A stretch of 64,000 nt of DNA, from positions 1 to 64,000 of the forward strand of contig NZ_JACAEH010000002.1 of the NCBI RefSeq assembly GCF_013388945.1, given 5' to 3'. The notes below the pieces were generated by a model. That model made no database searches, had not been told where the DNA came from, and saw nothing but the letters and a program-made list of their open reading frames with translations. Positions 16,933 to 26,900 of the stretch are shown piece after piece. Both the position numbers and the translations under genes were made by a program. Source of the stretch: Nitrososphaera sp. (lineage in GTDB: Archaea > Thermoproteota > Nitrososphaeria > Nitrososphaerales > Nitrososphaeraceae). How positions within the stretch are numbered: position 1 is the stretch's first letter; the number at the start of each line of letters is the position of its first letter.

Positions 16933-18101
16933 AGCAGGCGCTTTATCTCAGCCGCCACGGTTGCGGCCTCGTCCTCTGTATTGAAAAAGTGCGGCGACGC
17001 CCTTACGGCTTTTCTGCCACCAATATCGCGCTCTGCAAGCACGATGTTGCTTTCAGCAAGCTTTCTCACCACAAACCCGGCTTCCTTTGGGAGGGTGAAC
17101 GTGACTATGGATGTGCGCAAGTTTTCGTCGTCCGGCCCGATTATGCGCGCGCCTTTTATCTTTGACACTTCCTGCCTGAGCGCGTTTGCCACCTTGATGT
17201 TTGCGCCCCGGATGTTATCGATGCCAAGGCGCAAAATGTAGCGCAGCGCTGCTTCAAGGCCTGCCGCGCCGGGGTAGTTGCGGAAGCCGGCCTGAAACCT
17301 GTTTGGCATTTCATTGTAGGCAAGCGTGTCTCCTGAAAGCGTCGCAGACTCGCCGCCGATGGAAGGCGGCCTCAACTGTTCTGAGACGTCTTTTCTGCAG
17401 TAAAAGGCGCCGATGCCTGTAGGCCCGCACAGCCACTTGAACCCGGGAAAGGCCATAAAGTGGCAGCCTATCTCCTTCACGTCGATTCTTATAGTGCCGG
17501 CAGACTGCGCCGCGTCGATGCAGAAAAGCGCGCCGTTTTCCTCCGCTATCCTGCCTGCTTCTTTGACCGGCATTATTGCGCCGGTGTTGTATAGCGCATG
17601 GCTCATGGCTATCAGCCTGCTCCCCCTTGCCTGCTTTTCAAGGTCTGACATTTCAAAAAAGCCGTTTGCGTCGATTGCAAGCTCGCGAAGCGACACCCCT
17701 CTTTCGTTTGCAAGCCTGAGCCACTGGAAGTAGTTGGCATAGTGCTCGTGGCTCCCGCCCCTGACAACAATCGCGTCGCCCCTGTTCCACCTAAGGCCGT
17801 TTGCCACAAGGTTGATGCCGTCAGTCGTGCTCTGGGTCAACACCACCTCGTCCCGGTTGCAGTTTATGAGGTGAGAAATGCGCGTCCTGAGTTCATTCAA
17901 TAGAGACGTCGTGTACTCTGACACGCTCTGCGAGTCGGGCCCCTCGTCCGCGCACTTGACCATATAGTCTGTCACGGCTTTTATGACTGACATTGGCGTG
18001 GGCGCCACCGCGCCGTTGTTCATGTAGACTATCTTTTTTGAAAGCGGAAAGTCGCGCCTGACGTCCGGGCTTGTCATCGTTATATTGAACCTCCGCATCA
18101 T
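16929..18101 (-). CDS. class V aminotransferase / cysteine-desulfurase-like
   Basis: A PLP enzyme of about 390 residues. The PLP lysine is in FPGFKWLCGPTG, with DAAQSAG (PLP-binding Asp) and SHALYNTG upstream, and TQSTTDGINLVANGL near the N terminus. The ORF is open 15 codons beyond 18101, but a TATA box (gttatattg, about 18117-18125 minus strand) is centred about 20-25 bases from the ATG pair at 18101/18098, favouring leaderless initiation there. It may be a cysteine desulfurase or isopenicillin-N-epimerase-type enzyme; no conserved catalytic Cys loop is obvious, so sulfur transfer is not certain. Confidence 0.85.
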   Translation of the reverse strand: MMRRFNITMTSPDVRRDFPLSKKIVYMNNGAVAPTPMSVIKAVTDYMVKCADEGPDSQSVSEYTTSLLNELRTRISHLINCNRDEVVLTQSTTDGINLVANGLRWNRGDAIVVRGGSHEHYANYFQWLRLANERGVSLRELAIDANGFFEMSDLEKQARGSRLIAMSHALYNTGAIMPVKEAGRIAEENGALFCIDAAQSAGTIRIDVKEIGCHFMAFPGFKWLCGPTGIGAFYCRKDVSEQLRPPSIGGESATLSGDTLAYNEMPNRFQAGFRNYPGAAGLEAALRYILRLGIDNIRGANIKVANALRQEVSKIKGARIIGPDDENLRTSIVTFTLPKEAGFVVRKLAESNIVLAERDIGGRKAVRASPHFFNTEDEAATVAAEIKRLL

Positions 18102-18125
18102 GATTGCAGTTGGAGCAATATAACC
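18079..18125. promoter_or_regulatory. face-to-face overlapping promoters
   Basis: The element gttatattg occurs on the plus strand at 18079-18087 and on the minus strand at about 18117-18125. Each lies about 25 bases before the start codon of the gene it serves, so the two transcripts begin inside each other's promoter and their 5' ends overlap by roughly ten bases. Confidence 0.5.
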
Positions 18126-18715
18126 CTGCGAGCCTGCTGAGCGCAAGGGGCCTCAACACCCTGCTGTTTTCAGACCCGTATGCCAAGCTGTGCTTCACGG
18201 CGTCGCTTGCGTCGTCTGCAAGGACGCTTTACATCGACCTTGACACCGCCTTTTCGGCATACCTTTCTGCCGGGATGATAGGCGCAAAAAGTGTGGACGT
18301 CTACCTGCCGTCGGAGGGCCGCTTCCTTCCAATGTTCCAGGAAGCACTGGCGCAGGTGCCGCGCTCGTCAGTTGTGATACTTGACTCGATAAACAGCTTT
18401 TACTCTGTGTATTACGGCTATTACCGCAGGCACGAGAGGCGCGCCGGCGGAAGCATAAACCACCTGCTCTCGGTGCTCTTGATGCTCCTTGTCCGGCAGG
18501 GCGTGACCCACGGCGTCCCGGTGCTTGTGACCAGCATGCTGCGCTTCCGCAAAGAGGGCGGCTGGAAGCAGTCGCCTGCAAGCCGGCGGCTCTTGCAGAA
18601 AAAGAGCGCCTGCAGGCTGCAGGTGGAAAACGCAGACGACAAAATAGTGGTAAAGGTGCTCGAGCACGACGCCATAAAGGCAGGCTCGTCCTACCCTGTC
18701 ACACCTTTACGTTGA
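18104..18715 (+). CDS. RecA-fold protein lacking Walker A
   Basis: A 203-residue protein with the pattern of a RadB/KaiC-type RecA core: a strand LLFSDPYAK in place of the P-loop, TLYIDLDTAF, a Walker-B-like strand VVILDSINSFY, and PVLVTSMLRF. The phosphate-binding GxxxxGKT/S motif is absent, so it probably does not hydrolyse ATP. It starts at TTG 18104 or in-frame TTG 18110; the TATA at 18079 suits either. It may be a non-catalytic partner of a recombinase or a signalling scaffold. It overlaps the end of the next gene by 17 bases. Confidence 0.65.
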   Translation: MQLEQYNPASLLSARGLNTLLFSDPYAKLCFTASLASSARTLYIDLDTAFSAYLSAGMIGAKSVDVYLPSEGRFLPMFQEALAQVPRSSVVILDSINSFYSVYYGYYRRHERRAGGSINHLLSVLLMLLVRQGVTHGVPVLVTSMLRFRKEGGWKQSPASRRLLQKKSACRLQVENADDKIVVKVLEHDAIKAGSSYPVTPLR

Positions 18716-19049
18716 CAAGTATGTAGCCGAGCATCATCGCGATGCCAATCACGCCAAAGCCGCCAGCCAGAAACGCGTTCTGCGTCCTTGTGGCAAACAC
18801 CTTGCCGGCCCTGTAGAGCAAGAACGCGCCTGCAAAGCCGATGAAAAGTATCATGGTTATAGCCACGGTCTCGCCCATCGACTGGACTCCCCTGGTGGGT
18901 ATTATGAACGACCTGGCGCCTGCGCCCTCTATGGACGCGTTGACCACGCCTGAGGAAAGGACGAAGAATGTGATGAGGTACGCGCCTGCGACTATGAACA
19001 CGACCTTTGACCTGCCGGAGAGCATCGCCATTGCAAGGCTTAAACCCAT
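18699..19049 (-). CDS. small membrane protein, three segments
   Basis: A 116-residue hydrophobic protein with segments at about 16-36, 58-82 and 92-114. An extracellular loop SSGVVNASIEGAGARSFIIPTRG separates the first two. No enzymatic motif is visible. It lies convergent to the RecA-fold gene and divergent to the small zinc protein. Function unknown. Confidence 0.65.
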   Translation of the reverse strand: MGLSLAMAMLSGRSKVVFIVAGAYLITFFVLSSGVVNASIEGAGARSFIIPTRGVQSMGETVAITMILFIGFAGAFLLYRAGKVFATRTQNAFLAGGFGVIGIAMMLGYILVNVKV

Positions 19050-19071
19050 CCGTCTATAAATAAACCTTGCA

Positions 19072-19278
19072 ATGGAGTGCCCCGCCTGCGGCAGGCAAGT
19101 ACAAGACCGCTACTGCAAGTACCATGAACAGGCCTTTTCGAGCCTGAAGGCACACCACGAGGCATGGGTGCGCGCCTACGGCAGTATCACCTGGCAAGAG
19201 TTCTTGGAAAGACTTCACGAAATGAAGGAAACGGGGCAGTGGGTCAGAGAAGTGATAAAGGTGGAATTGAAAAAGTAG
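19072..19278 (+). CDS. small zinc-ribbon protein
   Basis: A 68-residue protein with MECPACGRQ (C-x2-C) and YCKYHEQ (C-x2-H) forming a single zinc site, followed by a charged helical tail. The ATG is about 20-25 bases after a clear TATA box (tctataaataaa, about 19051-19062), so the transcript is probably leaderless. No known function; similar mini zinc proteins are common in thaumarchaea. Confidence 0.75.
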   Translation: MECPACGRQVQDRYCKYHEQAFSSLKAHHEAWVRAYGSITWQEFLERLHEMKETGQWVREVIKVELKK

Positions 19279-19290
19279 TGGGCAGGACAC

Positions 19291-20946
19291 TCACATGTCC
19301 ATTCCGCCCATGCCACCCATACCTCCGGGTGGCATCGGTGGGCCGCCGCCTCCAGACTTGCTCGAGGCGATGACGTCGTCTATCCTCAGGATCATCGACG
19401 CGGCCTCGGTTGCAGACTTGATTATCTGCTCCTTGACTGCAAGGGGCTCCACCACGTCCAGCTTGGACATGTCGGCCACCTTGGCGTTGCGGGCGTCGAC
19501 CCCGGTCCACTTGGCTCCCTTGCTCTGCCTTGAGCGCAGTTCCGTTATCGTGTCTATCGGGTCCATGCCTGCGTTCTCTGCAAGCGCAAGCGGTATGACT
19601 TCAAGCGCCTCTGCAAACTTTTCAGCTGCAAGCTGCTCGCGGCCTGAAAGCGTGTTTGCCCACTCCCTGAGCTTGCTTGCCGCATAGGCCTCTGGCGCGC
19701 CGCCGCCTGCGACTATGGCCGGCTTTTCAAGCACGTCCTTTGATACCATGAGCGCGTCGTGGACCGACCTGTCGGCCTCGTCGACCACCCTCTGCGAGCC
19801 TCCGCGGATGAGTATCGTGACTGACTTGGGGTGCTTGCACCCTTCGACGAACACCCACTTGTCTGTCTCGACCTTGCGTTCCTCGACAAGCTCTGCAGCG
19901 CCTAGGTCCTTTGCGCTCAGGTCGTCGAGGTTGTTAACTATCCTTGCGCCGGTCGCCCTTGCCATCTTGCCCATGTCGCTCTCCTTTACTCTGCGCACGG
20001 CAAGTATGCCTGCCTTTGCAAGGTAGTGCTGGGCGATGTCGTCGATGCCCTTCTGGCACACAACCACATTGGCACCCGCGTCGACTATTTTGTCGACCAT
20101 CGACTTCAACATCTTGTTCTCTTCTTCCAGGAACATCTTCATCTGGTCAGGCGAGCTGATGTTTATCTTGGCGTCAAATTCGGTCTTTTCGATTTCGAGT
20201 GCCGCGTTGATGAGCGCTATCTTGGCCTTCTCTATCTTCTTTGGCATGCCGCCGTGCACTACTTCCTTGTCAAGCACGATGCCCTTGATGAGCTTGGTGT
20301 CGCGGATAGAGCCTCCAGCCTTCTTTTCCACCTTGATGTCGTCGACGTCCATCCTGTAGCCTGCGTCTGTCTTGTCGGCGACTGCGAGCGCGGCGTTTAC
20401 CACTATCTTGGCAAGGTCCTCTGCCTCCCTCGAGACTATCTTTGTCTGCATCGAGGTCATGGCCACCCTCGAGAGCTCGCCCTTTTCGTTGCCCTCTATC
20501 TTTTGCGCGATGCTGTTCAGGATCTCGATGGTCTTGGCCGCGCTCTTGCGGTAGCCATCCACAATGATTGTGGGGTGGACGTCCTTGTTTATCAGCTCCT
20601 CCGCCTTCTCTATCAGCGCGCCTGCCAGAACGACCACCGACGTGGTGCCGTCGCCCACTTCGTTGTCTGTGGCCTTGCTGATTTCCACCATCATCTTGGC
20701 GGCAGGGTGCTGCACGTCTATTTCCTTCAGGATGGTGGCGCCGTCGTTTGTAATCGTCACGTCGCCAAGCGTGTCCACGAGCTTCTTGTCCATGCCCCTG
20801 GGTCCAAGCGACGTCCTCACTATCTCTGCTATCAGCTTTGCAGCTGTAATGTTATTCTTCTGGGCGTCGCGGCCTTTGGTCTGCGACGCGCCTTCCTTCA
20901 GTATCAGGACCGGCATTCCGCCGGCGCTTCCTTGCTGTATAGACAT
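19291..20946 (-). CDS. thsB: thermosome subunit (group II chaperonin)
   Basis: A 551-residue chaperonin that folds proteins in a double-ring cage. The ATP-site signatures [27 protein letters not shown] and [14 protein letters not shown] are present, and the tail ends in the flexible [11 protein letters not shown] repeat typical of thermosomes. It follows the rhomboid-Hsp20 gene by 52 bases on the same strand, suggesting a proteostasis operon. Confidence 0.97.
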   Translation of the reverse strand: MSIQQGSAGGMPVLILKEGASQTKGRDAQKNNITAAKLIAEIVRTSLGPRGMDKKLVDTLGDVTITNDGATILKEIDVQHPAAKMMVEISKATDNEVGDGTTSVVVLAGALIEKAEELINKDVHPTIIVDGYRKSAAKTIEILNSIAQKIEGNEKGELSRVAMTSMQTKIVSREAEDLAKIVVNAALAVADKTDAGYRMDVDDIKVEKKAGGSIRDTKLIKGIVLDKEVVHGGMPKKIEKAKIALINAALEIEKTEFDAKINISSPDQMKMFLEEENKMLKSMVDKIVDAGANVVVCQKGIDDIAQHYLAKAGILAVRRVKESDMGKMARATGARIVNNLDDLSAKDLGAAELVEERKVETDKWVFVEGCKHPKSVTILIRGGSQRVVDEADRSVHDALMVSKDVLEKPAIVAGGGAPEAYAASKLREWANTLSGREQLAAEKFAEALEVIPLALAENAGMDPIDTITELRSRQSKGAKWTGVDARNAKVADMSKLDVVEPLAVKEQIIKSATEAASMILRIDDVIASSKSGGGGPPMPPGGMGGMGGMDM

Positions 20947-20998
20947 TTCTCATATTCCTCCTAAAAGCGGTGAAATAATTTGGTGATTTTGGGATATT

Positions 20999-22006
20999 TT
21001 AAACTTGCCCTGTTTCTTTGGACAGCCTTATCCTGGCAATCCCGTTGAGGTACTGTATGTATTCCACCCTGGGGCTCACCGCGCCCTGCGGGAGCGTGGC
21101 GGACATCTCGTAGCGCCTCGAGCCCCTTGCCTCTATCCTCACAGAGTTGGTGGCAGGGTCGTACTCGGCAGATATCTCTGACGCGTCGCGCACGCCCCTC
21201 ACCTCGGCGATTATCTCGTAATAGCCGGGACCCTCGATGACTTCGGGCGGCGCCTCGCTCACCACGTCCTCTATCTTGGGGCGCACCCTCCTTGCAGGCG
21301 GCGTGTACTTTTTGCCTGTGCCTGCAAGCTTTGCCAGTGCCGGCATCATGAATGTCCTGGCCACAAGGCCCGTGGCCGCGCCGGCGACAAACCCGCCTAT
21401 GTGAGCCATGTACGCGACGCCGCCTGACTGGCCGATGAGCGCAAAGACAAGCTGGAGTATGAACCAGAACGGAATGTACGCGATGACCGGTATTCGCACC
21501 GTGTAGATGAAGAACGCGGCGATTATCGTGAACACCTTTGCGCGGGGGAACATCACCAGGTACGCGCCAAGAATCCCTGAAATCGCACCCGACGCCCCGA
21601 CTGCCGGCACCGCGCTGTCGCCGGTAGACATCGCGTAAAAGCTGTGCGCAAGGGCCGCCGCGGCGCCCCAGCCGAGGTAGATGAGGATGTACTTGACCCG
21701 CCCAAACTTGTCCTCGATGTTGTCGCCAAAAACCCACAAAAAGACCATGTTGCCGATTATGTGGGCGATGCCGGCGTGCATGAACATCGAAGTCACTATG
21801 TTAAAGCCGCTTGCAGGCCAGTTCGCAAAGAGTGCTTCAGGCACCGTGCCATAGGTGAAGAAAAGTTCCGCGACTGCGCGCTCGTCGGTGAAAAAGCCCG
21901 TGGCTACTGCTTCCCAGACAAACACGGCCACGTTGATTGCGATGAGCGTATAGTTCAGGTATGGCCTGCCGTGCATGCGCTCCGTGTCGTCATGTATTGG
22001 AAACAT
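20999..22006 (-). CDS. rhomboid protease fused to an Hsp20-like domain
   Basis: A 335-residue intramembrane serine protease. Six membrane segments span about 18-220. The catalytic Ser is S139 in GASGAISG and the catalytic His is H202 in MAHIGGF; the oxyanion Asn/His region is HIIGNMVFLWVFG. After a basic linker (about 224-255), residues about 258-330 form a beta-rich domain like alpha-crystallin/Hsp20 (YYEIIAEVRGVRD, VRIEARG, YLNGIARIRLSKE). The combination suggests a membrane protease with its own substrate-holding domain, located directly upstream of the thermosome. Confidence 0.82.
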   Translation of the reverse strand: MFPIHDDTERMHGRPYLNYTLIAINVAVFVWEAVATGFFTDERAVAELFFTYGTVPEALFANWPASGFNIVTSMFMHAGIAHIIGNMVFLWVFGDNIEDKFGRVKYILIYLGWGAAAALAHSFYAMSTGDSAVPAVGASGAISGILGAYLVMFPRAKVFTIIAAFFIYTVRIPVIAYIPFWFILQLVFALIGQSGGVAYMAHIGGFVAGAATGLVARTFMMPALAKLAGTGKKYTPPARRVRPKIEDVVSEAPPEVIEGPGYYEIIAEVRGVRDASEISAEYDPATNSVRIEARGSRRYEMSATLPQGAVSPRVEYIQYLNGIARIRLSKETGQV

Positions 22007-22050
22007 CCGCCAGCTTTCAGTTCTACTGAAATCCGACTGGAAATAAGTCT

Positions 22051-22212
22051 TTAGCCAAATCCAAAGGGGTTCATGTTGGGCATGTCGCCGCCCCTCTCGC
22101 TGTGGGCCTTTTTCTCGTGACGCTTCCTGCGCTCGTCGCTGTCAAACTTCATGTTGCAGTACTGGCACTTGAACGAGCCGTCGTCGCCCTTTTTCTTGCC
22201 GAAAAGTCCCAA
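22051..22212 (-). CDS. 53-residue C2H2 zinc-finger protein
   Basis: The minus strand encodes a 53-residue protein starting at a TTG: MGLFGKKKGDDGSFKCQYC, with the single finger C-x2-C at 16/19 and H-x4-H at 32/37, ending NPFGFG. A TATA-like ctttaatg (about 22238-22246) lies about 25 bases upstream, so it is probably leaderless. It resembles the two-finger protein at 7738 in its MGxFGKK start. Confidence 0.65.
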   Translation of the reverse strand: MGLFGKKKGDDGSFKCQYCNMKFDSDERRKRHEKKAHSERGGDMPNMNPFGFG

Positions 22213-22254
22213 CGGAAATAGTTGAAACCCGCTCTCACATTAAAGTTGCGCTCA

Positions 22255-22485
22255 TCATTCCATGACTATCATGGTCAGCGTCGACTTGACGCCGTTCAGC
22301 TTGCGCAGCTTCCACGTGACTGCCTCCTTCACCTTCTCCATCGTGTCGGCCTCCACCATGGCAACAATGTCGTAGACGCCGTACACCTGGTACACTTCTT
22401 TTACGCCGTCCATCTTTTTCAGCTCGCCAACAAGCGCATCCTCGCTTCCTAGCTCGGCGTTCATCAAAACGAAGGCTTTGGGCAT
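22255..22485 (-). CDS. stand-alone Lrp/AsnC ligand-binding (RAM) protein
   Basis: A 76-residue RAM-domain protein beginning MPKAFVLMNAELGSEDALVG and ending KSTLTMIVME, clearly paralogous to the protein at 16681. The open frame continues 27 codons upstream, but the conserved start is the ATG at 22485. No DNA-binding domain is present. It may bind amino acids and act on another Lrp protein. Confidence 0.88.
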   Translation of the reverse strand: MPKAFVLMNAELGSEDALVGELKKMDGVKEVYQVYGVYDIVAMVEADTMEKVKEAVTWKLRKLNGVKSTLTMIVME

Positions 22486-22534
22486 GGCCGATAATGTCCT
22501 CCGGCGTATAAAAACTTGGTGTACTTTTCTCCGG

Positions 22535-23344
22535 CTATACTTCGTGCTTGAGCCTGCCCTCGTCAAACGGGCCGGCTATCTTCCACTGGTAGTCGAAAAA
22601 GTCAGAGCACCACTCCAAAAACTCTGGAATCTCGCCGTAAAACATGACGTTGAGGTCCGGCTCGCCCTTCAGGTTGGGGAACATGACGCAGCCCTGCTTT
22701 TCGTTGAAAATAGCCATCACCTTGACGTCGGCAAGCATCCTGCGCTCCACCATGCCCTTGCTTATCAGGTTGCGCCAACCGACTTTTTGTAACAGCTGCG
22801 TCCTGCCCTTTGGCACGACGGCGTTTGCCGAAAATATGTACGAGAATTTCACTCCCTTTTCCACCCTGCCAGATATGGTCTCTATGAGGTCAAGCGGCAC
22901 CTGCGCCATTATCTCTTTTATGAACTCGCCAGACTCGCTGTAGAGCGCCTTCCAGCGCTGCAAGATAGCCATCACGCCGTGCACGGTCTCGCAGCCGCGG
23001 AACGCTCCAAGCCTCTGCACAAATTTCACTGGCAGGTCGCCGAGGCTGTGGTCGGCAAAGAATTCTCTATTTTTGTAAAGAAAGTCGTAGCTTGGAATGA
23101 GCGACACGACAGTCCTGCCGTACGACGTCAGCACGAGCTCGCCCTCCCTGCCCTTTGCGACAAGGCCTGACTCTATCAGCCTGGTCATGTTCCTGTGCGC
23201 CTCCTGCATGGTCGCGTCAAGCTCTGACGCAAGCTGCGACAGGCGGTAGTCTTTTTCGCCAAGTCTGGCAAGCATCGAGAGGCGCAAGTCGCCTGCAAGC
23301 TCGAAGAACAACGACCCGACGCCTTCTGCAGGCTGCTCTGACAT
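22535..23344 (-). CDS. ArsR-like regulator with FilR1-type C-terminal domain
   Basis: A protein of 269 residues. The N-terminal 75 residues form a winged helix-turn-helix (RLSQLASELDATMQEAHRNM, recognition helix NMTRLIESGLVAKG). The remaining 190 residues match the DUF1724/FilR1 ligand-binding domain of archaeal transcription factors (AMAILQRWKALYSESGEF-like core, KVMAIFNEKQGCVMFPN). The ORF is open to 23389, but a TATA-like tttttaaag (about 23366-23374) predicts leaderless start at the ATG at 23344 (MSEQPAEG). Its target is unknown. Confidence 0.82.
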   Translation of the reverse strand: MSEQPAEGVGSLFFELAGDLRLSMLARLGEKDYRLSQLASELDATMQEAHRNMTRLIESGLVAKGREGELVLTSYGRTVVSLIPSYDFLYKNREFFADHSLGDLPVKFVQRLGAFRGCETVHGVMAILQRWKALYSESGEFIKEIMAQVPLDLIETISGRVEKGVKFSYIFSANAVVPKGRTQLLQKVGWRNLISKGMVERRMLADVKVMAIFNEKQGCVMFPNLKGEPDLNVMFYGEIPEFLEWCSDFFDYQWKIAGPFDEGRLKHEV

Positions 23345-23425
23345 GACCAACTCTACAAGCCACATCTTTAAAAATCTGAAGGAAAGCAACGATTATAATT
23401 TGGATGTACCCACACGCAGGGCGTA

Positions 23426-23908
23426 ATGGGCGACAAGAAGTCTATATCCGCGCTCGTCACGGGTGGCGAGGCAAACGCAGGCCCCCCTCTCGGTCCTGCT
23501 CTGGGCCCCATGGGCGTGAACGTGCTCCAGGTGGTCAATACCATTAACGAGAAGACCAAGGATTTCCCCGGCATGAAGGTGCCCGTGAAGGTAGAGGTCG
23601 ACAGCGAGACCAAAAAGTTCACAGTTGAAGTCGGCATCCCGCCAACAGCAGCGCTTGTCGCCAAGGAAGCAGGCATCCCCAAGGGATCAGGCACCCCGGG
23701 CAAGGACTACACAGGCGACCTTTCGATGGCTGCGGCAGCCAAGATAGCCAAGATGAAGCTTGACGGCTCGTACGCCAAGGATGTCAAGGGAGCCACAAAG
23801 GAAGTAATCGGCTCGTGCGTGAGCATGGGAGTCAAGGTCGAGGGCAAGCCGGCAAAGGAAGCGTACGCCGACCTGAAAGCAGGCAAGCACGACGACCTGT
23901 TCAAGTGA
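23426..23908 (+). CDS. rpl11: 50S ribosomal protein L11
   Basis: A 160-residue ribosomal protein of the GTPase-associated stalk base. The N-terminal domain has GGEANAGPPLGPALGPMGVN, and the rRNA-binding C-terminal domain runs from about 75 to 150. A TATA-like gattataattt at about 23391-23401 is about 30 bases upstream. A run of seven T follows the stop directly, serving as likely terminator. Archaeal L11 is often with L1/L10, but here it stands alone. Confidence 0.97.
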   Translation: MGDKKSISALVTGGEANAGPPLGPALGPMGVNVLQVVNTINEKTKDFPGMKVPVKVEVDSETKKFTVEVGIPPTAALVAKEAGIPKGSGTPGKDYTGDLSMAAAAKIAKMKLDGSYAKDVKGATKEVIGSCVSMGVKVEGKPAKEAYADLKAGKHDDLFK

Positions 23909-23915
23909 TTTTTTT
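23909..23915 (+). terminator. oligo-T terminator after rpl11
   Basis: Seven consecutive T residues immediately follow the rpl11 stop codon. Oligo-T in the non-template strand is enough to end archaeal transcription. Confidence 0.5.
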
Positions 23916-23967
23916 CTCAGGTCGAAATCATAATAACCTAGAAAGGCCCTCCGGTATCTCGTAATAT

Positions 23968-26900
23968 TTGATTCGTATACTGCCGGTCGTTCTCGCCGCG
24001 GTGCTGGTGGCGTCACTTGCAGCTCCGGCGTATTCGCTTCCAGTCAGCCCTGCCGCCATATCGTCAGGCGCGGCCGAGTCAAGGCCGCTAACCTCGCTTC
24101 CACCCACGCAGCTGCCGGCGGCTGACACGGTTGACATCTTTGGCTACACTGTTCCAAGGAGCACCATACGGACCGACTTTGGGGCCATCGACCTCGGCGG
24201 GCTTGCCTACAACGGCAACATTGGCAGGAGCCTTGTGTTTGGCAACGGCGACCTGCTGCCGCTTGCGGCAAGCGCACGCGTGGTGGGGCTCGGAAAGGGC
24301 GCAGACTCGTTCCTTGGCGTGGCGTATTCGCAGAACCCACTGCCGCCTGGGACAGGATTCACATACTCGCCCGATCCCCGGCTCACATTTGACTCTACGA
24401 TAAGCGACATACTTGACAACTACACCGGGCCTGTCGACCCCGGCAGGTTCTCGGGCTCTTCTATAATCGGCGCCGACAGGGCTGCGGCAGACTATGGCGT
24501 GACTGGCAACGGCACGACTGTGGCAATAGTCGACACGGGAACCGACTTTTCAAACGAGGACATGCAGCACGCAATCGCAAGGGACGCAAAGGGCATACCC
24601 GTAATGCTTGACGCAGACGGGCAGGGCATCGTGCTGACAAAAGCCAAGTACATTGCAAACATTGACTCGCGCACCGGCAGGATAATGAACTACACCGGAC
24701 AGCTGCCTGAAAACGTCACGTCTTCTGTCTATGTCAGCAAGTCCGGCGTCTACCTGAAGACAAGCCAGGGCACGATACCAATCTACAACTCGCTCTATCC
24801 TCTCCTTGGCTCCCCTGTGCTTGAAGGCGTGGCAAACGTCGACTGGAAGATTGGCAACAGCCCTGACGACTACATCCGGTCCAAGAGCGGCATGTACCGC
24901 TTTGGCGCCGCGTACCAGATAAGCTTCCAGTTCGGGGTGATAACTCTGGTGCTGATGCCCGTGCTCCTGGTGGACTCGCAAGAGCCGGGAGTCTATGACA
25001 CCATAGTCCCTGACATGTCCTACGCCTGGTACACGTTCACCATCACCATTGCAGGGGCCTACCCCCAGACGAACTACCTGATACCAAGAGACATCACCTT
25101 TGACTTTACGGATGAAAAACCGTTCAAGCTGGGTGACGGAAACGAGCATCTCGTATACGACTACAACAGCGATGGCTCGCCGGACTTTTCAGCAGGCACC
25201 GCCGGCGCCCGGGTGCTTGACATCTGGCGCGTGACTGACAACAGGACCAGCATACAGCTTGTGGACAGGCAGGGCTACGGCGGGGTGTCGATGGCCCGGC
25301 TTCTTGAGCCTCTCGACCCTGCAGGCGACTATTTCGGGCTGATGTACGACTTTTCAGGGCACGGCACGAGCACCGCGGCAACGGTGGCGTCAAAGGGCAG
25401 GGCGCAGTACGGGCTTTACAGCAACTCGACCACGTACGCGCTTGCCGGGATGGCGCCTGACGCCAAGATACTGCCCGTAAAGGCACTCTGGGCCGGCGAC
25501 GCGGTCTTTGGCTGGCTTTATGCCTCGGGATTTGATCAGGTAGAAGGAAAATGGAAGTATACCGGCGAGCACAAGGCCGACATTATCAGCAACAGCTGGG
25601 GCATCTCGAACTTTCCGCTTTTGAGGTACGGGCCCGGCTACGACGTCCTGAGCGTGTTCTCGTCGCTTCTGGTGGTTCCAGGGCTCCTTGCGCCGGACTA
25701 TCCGGGGACAATGATGATAAACAGCGCCGGCAACAACGGGCTTGGGTACGGCAGCGTCGGGACTCCAAACGTCGCTCCCTTCAACCTTGCAGTAGGGGCG
25801 ACGAGCAACAACGTGCACCTGCAGTACAGCGCGTTTGCCGGCGTCACGCGCTTTGGCTCGTCTGCGGCGTCGTACGATGAAATCGCAGAATTTTCAAGCA
25901 GGGGGCCAGGAGTCTTTGGGGACCCCAAGCCCGAGCTGGTGGCGGTAGGCTCGTACGGGTTCACGCCTTCTGCTGTCACCGTAAAGATTTTCGAGTCAAA
26001 GCGCGACGATCCAAACAACGACGGCGCGTTTGCCCTTTTTGGCGGGACCAGCATGGCGGCGCCAATGACGGCCGGCGCGGCGGCTCTTGTGATGTCCGAC
26101 CTCAAAGAGAGGGGCAAGGCCGCAGACCCGTTCAGGGTCAAGAACATCCTGATGTCCTCTGCCAAGGACCTTGGCAACGACCCGTTTGTGCAGGGCGCAG
26201 GCAGGGTGGACGCGCTTGCGGCTGTCCAGCTTGCCCGGGCGTCAGGCGGCAAGTTCCTGGCCTACACTGACAGCACGTCGAAAAACATAATGGCCGCGCT
26301 TGCGCCTGCCATCAAATCCTATGAAAGCACGCTTGGCATCATAGATCCGGGCTACGTACAGGACGCGGCGCTTGAAGCTGCCGGCGAAAACCTTCCAGAA
26401 TCACGGTGGTTTGCAGGGCAGATAGTGCAGGGGCAGTCGGCGTCAACCCAGATAACCGTGGAAAACCCGACCGGCAAAAAGATGGAAGTGCAGGCCGCAA
26501 GCAAGATAGAAAGGCTGGTCGCAAGATACGAGGTCAAAAACACCACCAGACTCTTTGAAGTTGACCCGACGCACGCGCTGAAGCAGCATGGCTTTGCGCC
26601 AAACTACCACAACCTGACCTCTATAATCGGCGGAGAAATCCCTGAATCAGACCTGATGGTTGCCAGGGTGAACTTTCCATTTAGCAGCTTTTTGAACTCT
26701 ACCGAGGCGTTCGGGGATCACCTCCGCATCGCCTCTCTTTACAGCTACGACTGGCGGGACTCTGACAAGGACGACAAGGTGGCTTTTGGCGAGATAAACA
26801 TGGTGGCGCGGGGCGGCTCGTGGGGGACGACACAGGAGCTCAGGGTGGGCGACCCTGCCTCCAAGTTCAAGGGCACCCCTGTCCTCGGGGTCTACCCTGT

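Noticed and set aside
20026-20964. 312-codon open frame antisense to the thermosome
   Set aside because: It mirrors the GC-rich codon pattern of thermosome and has no independent signature.
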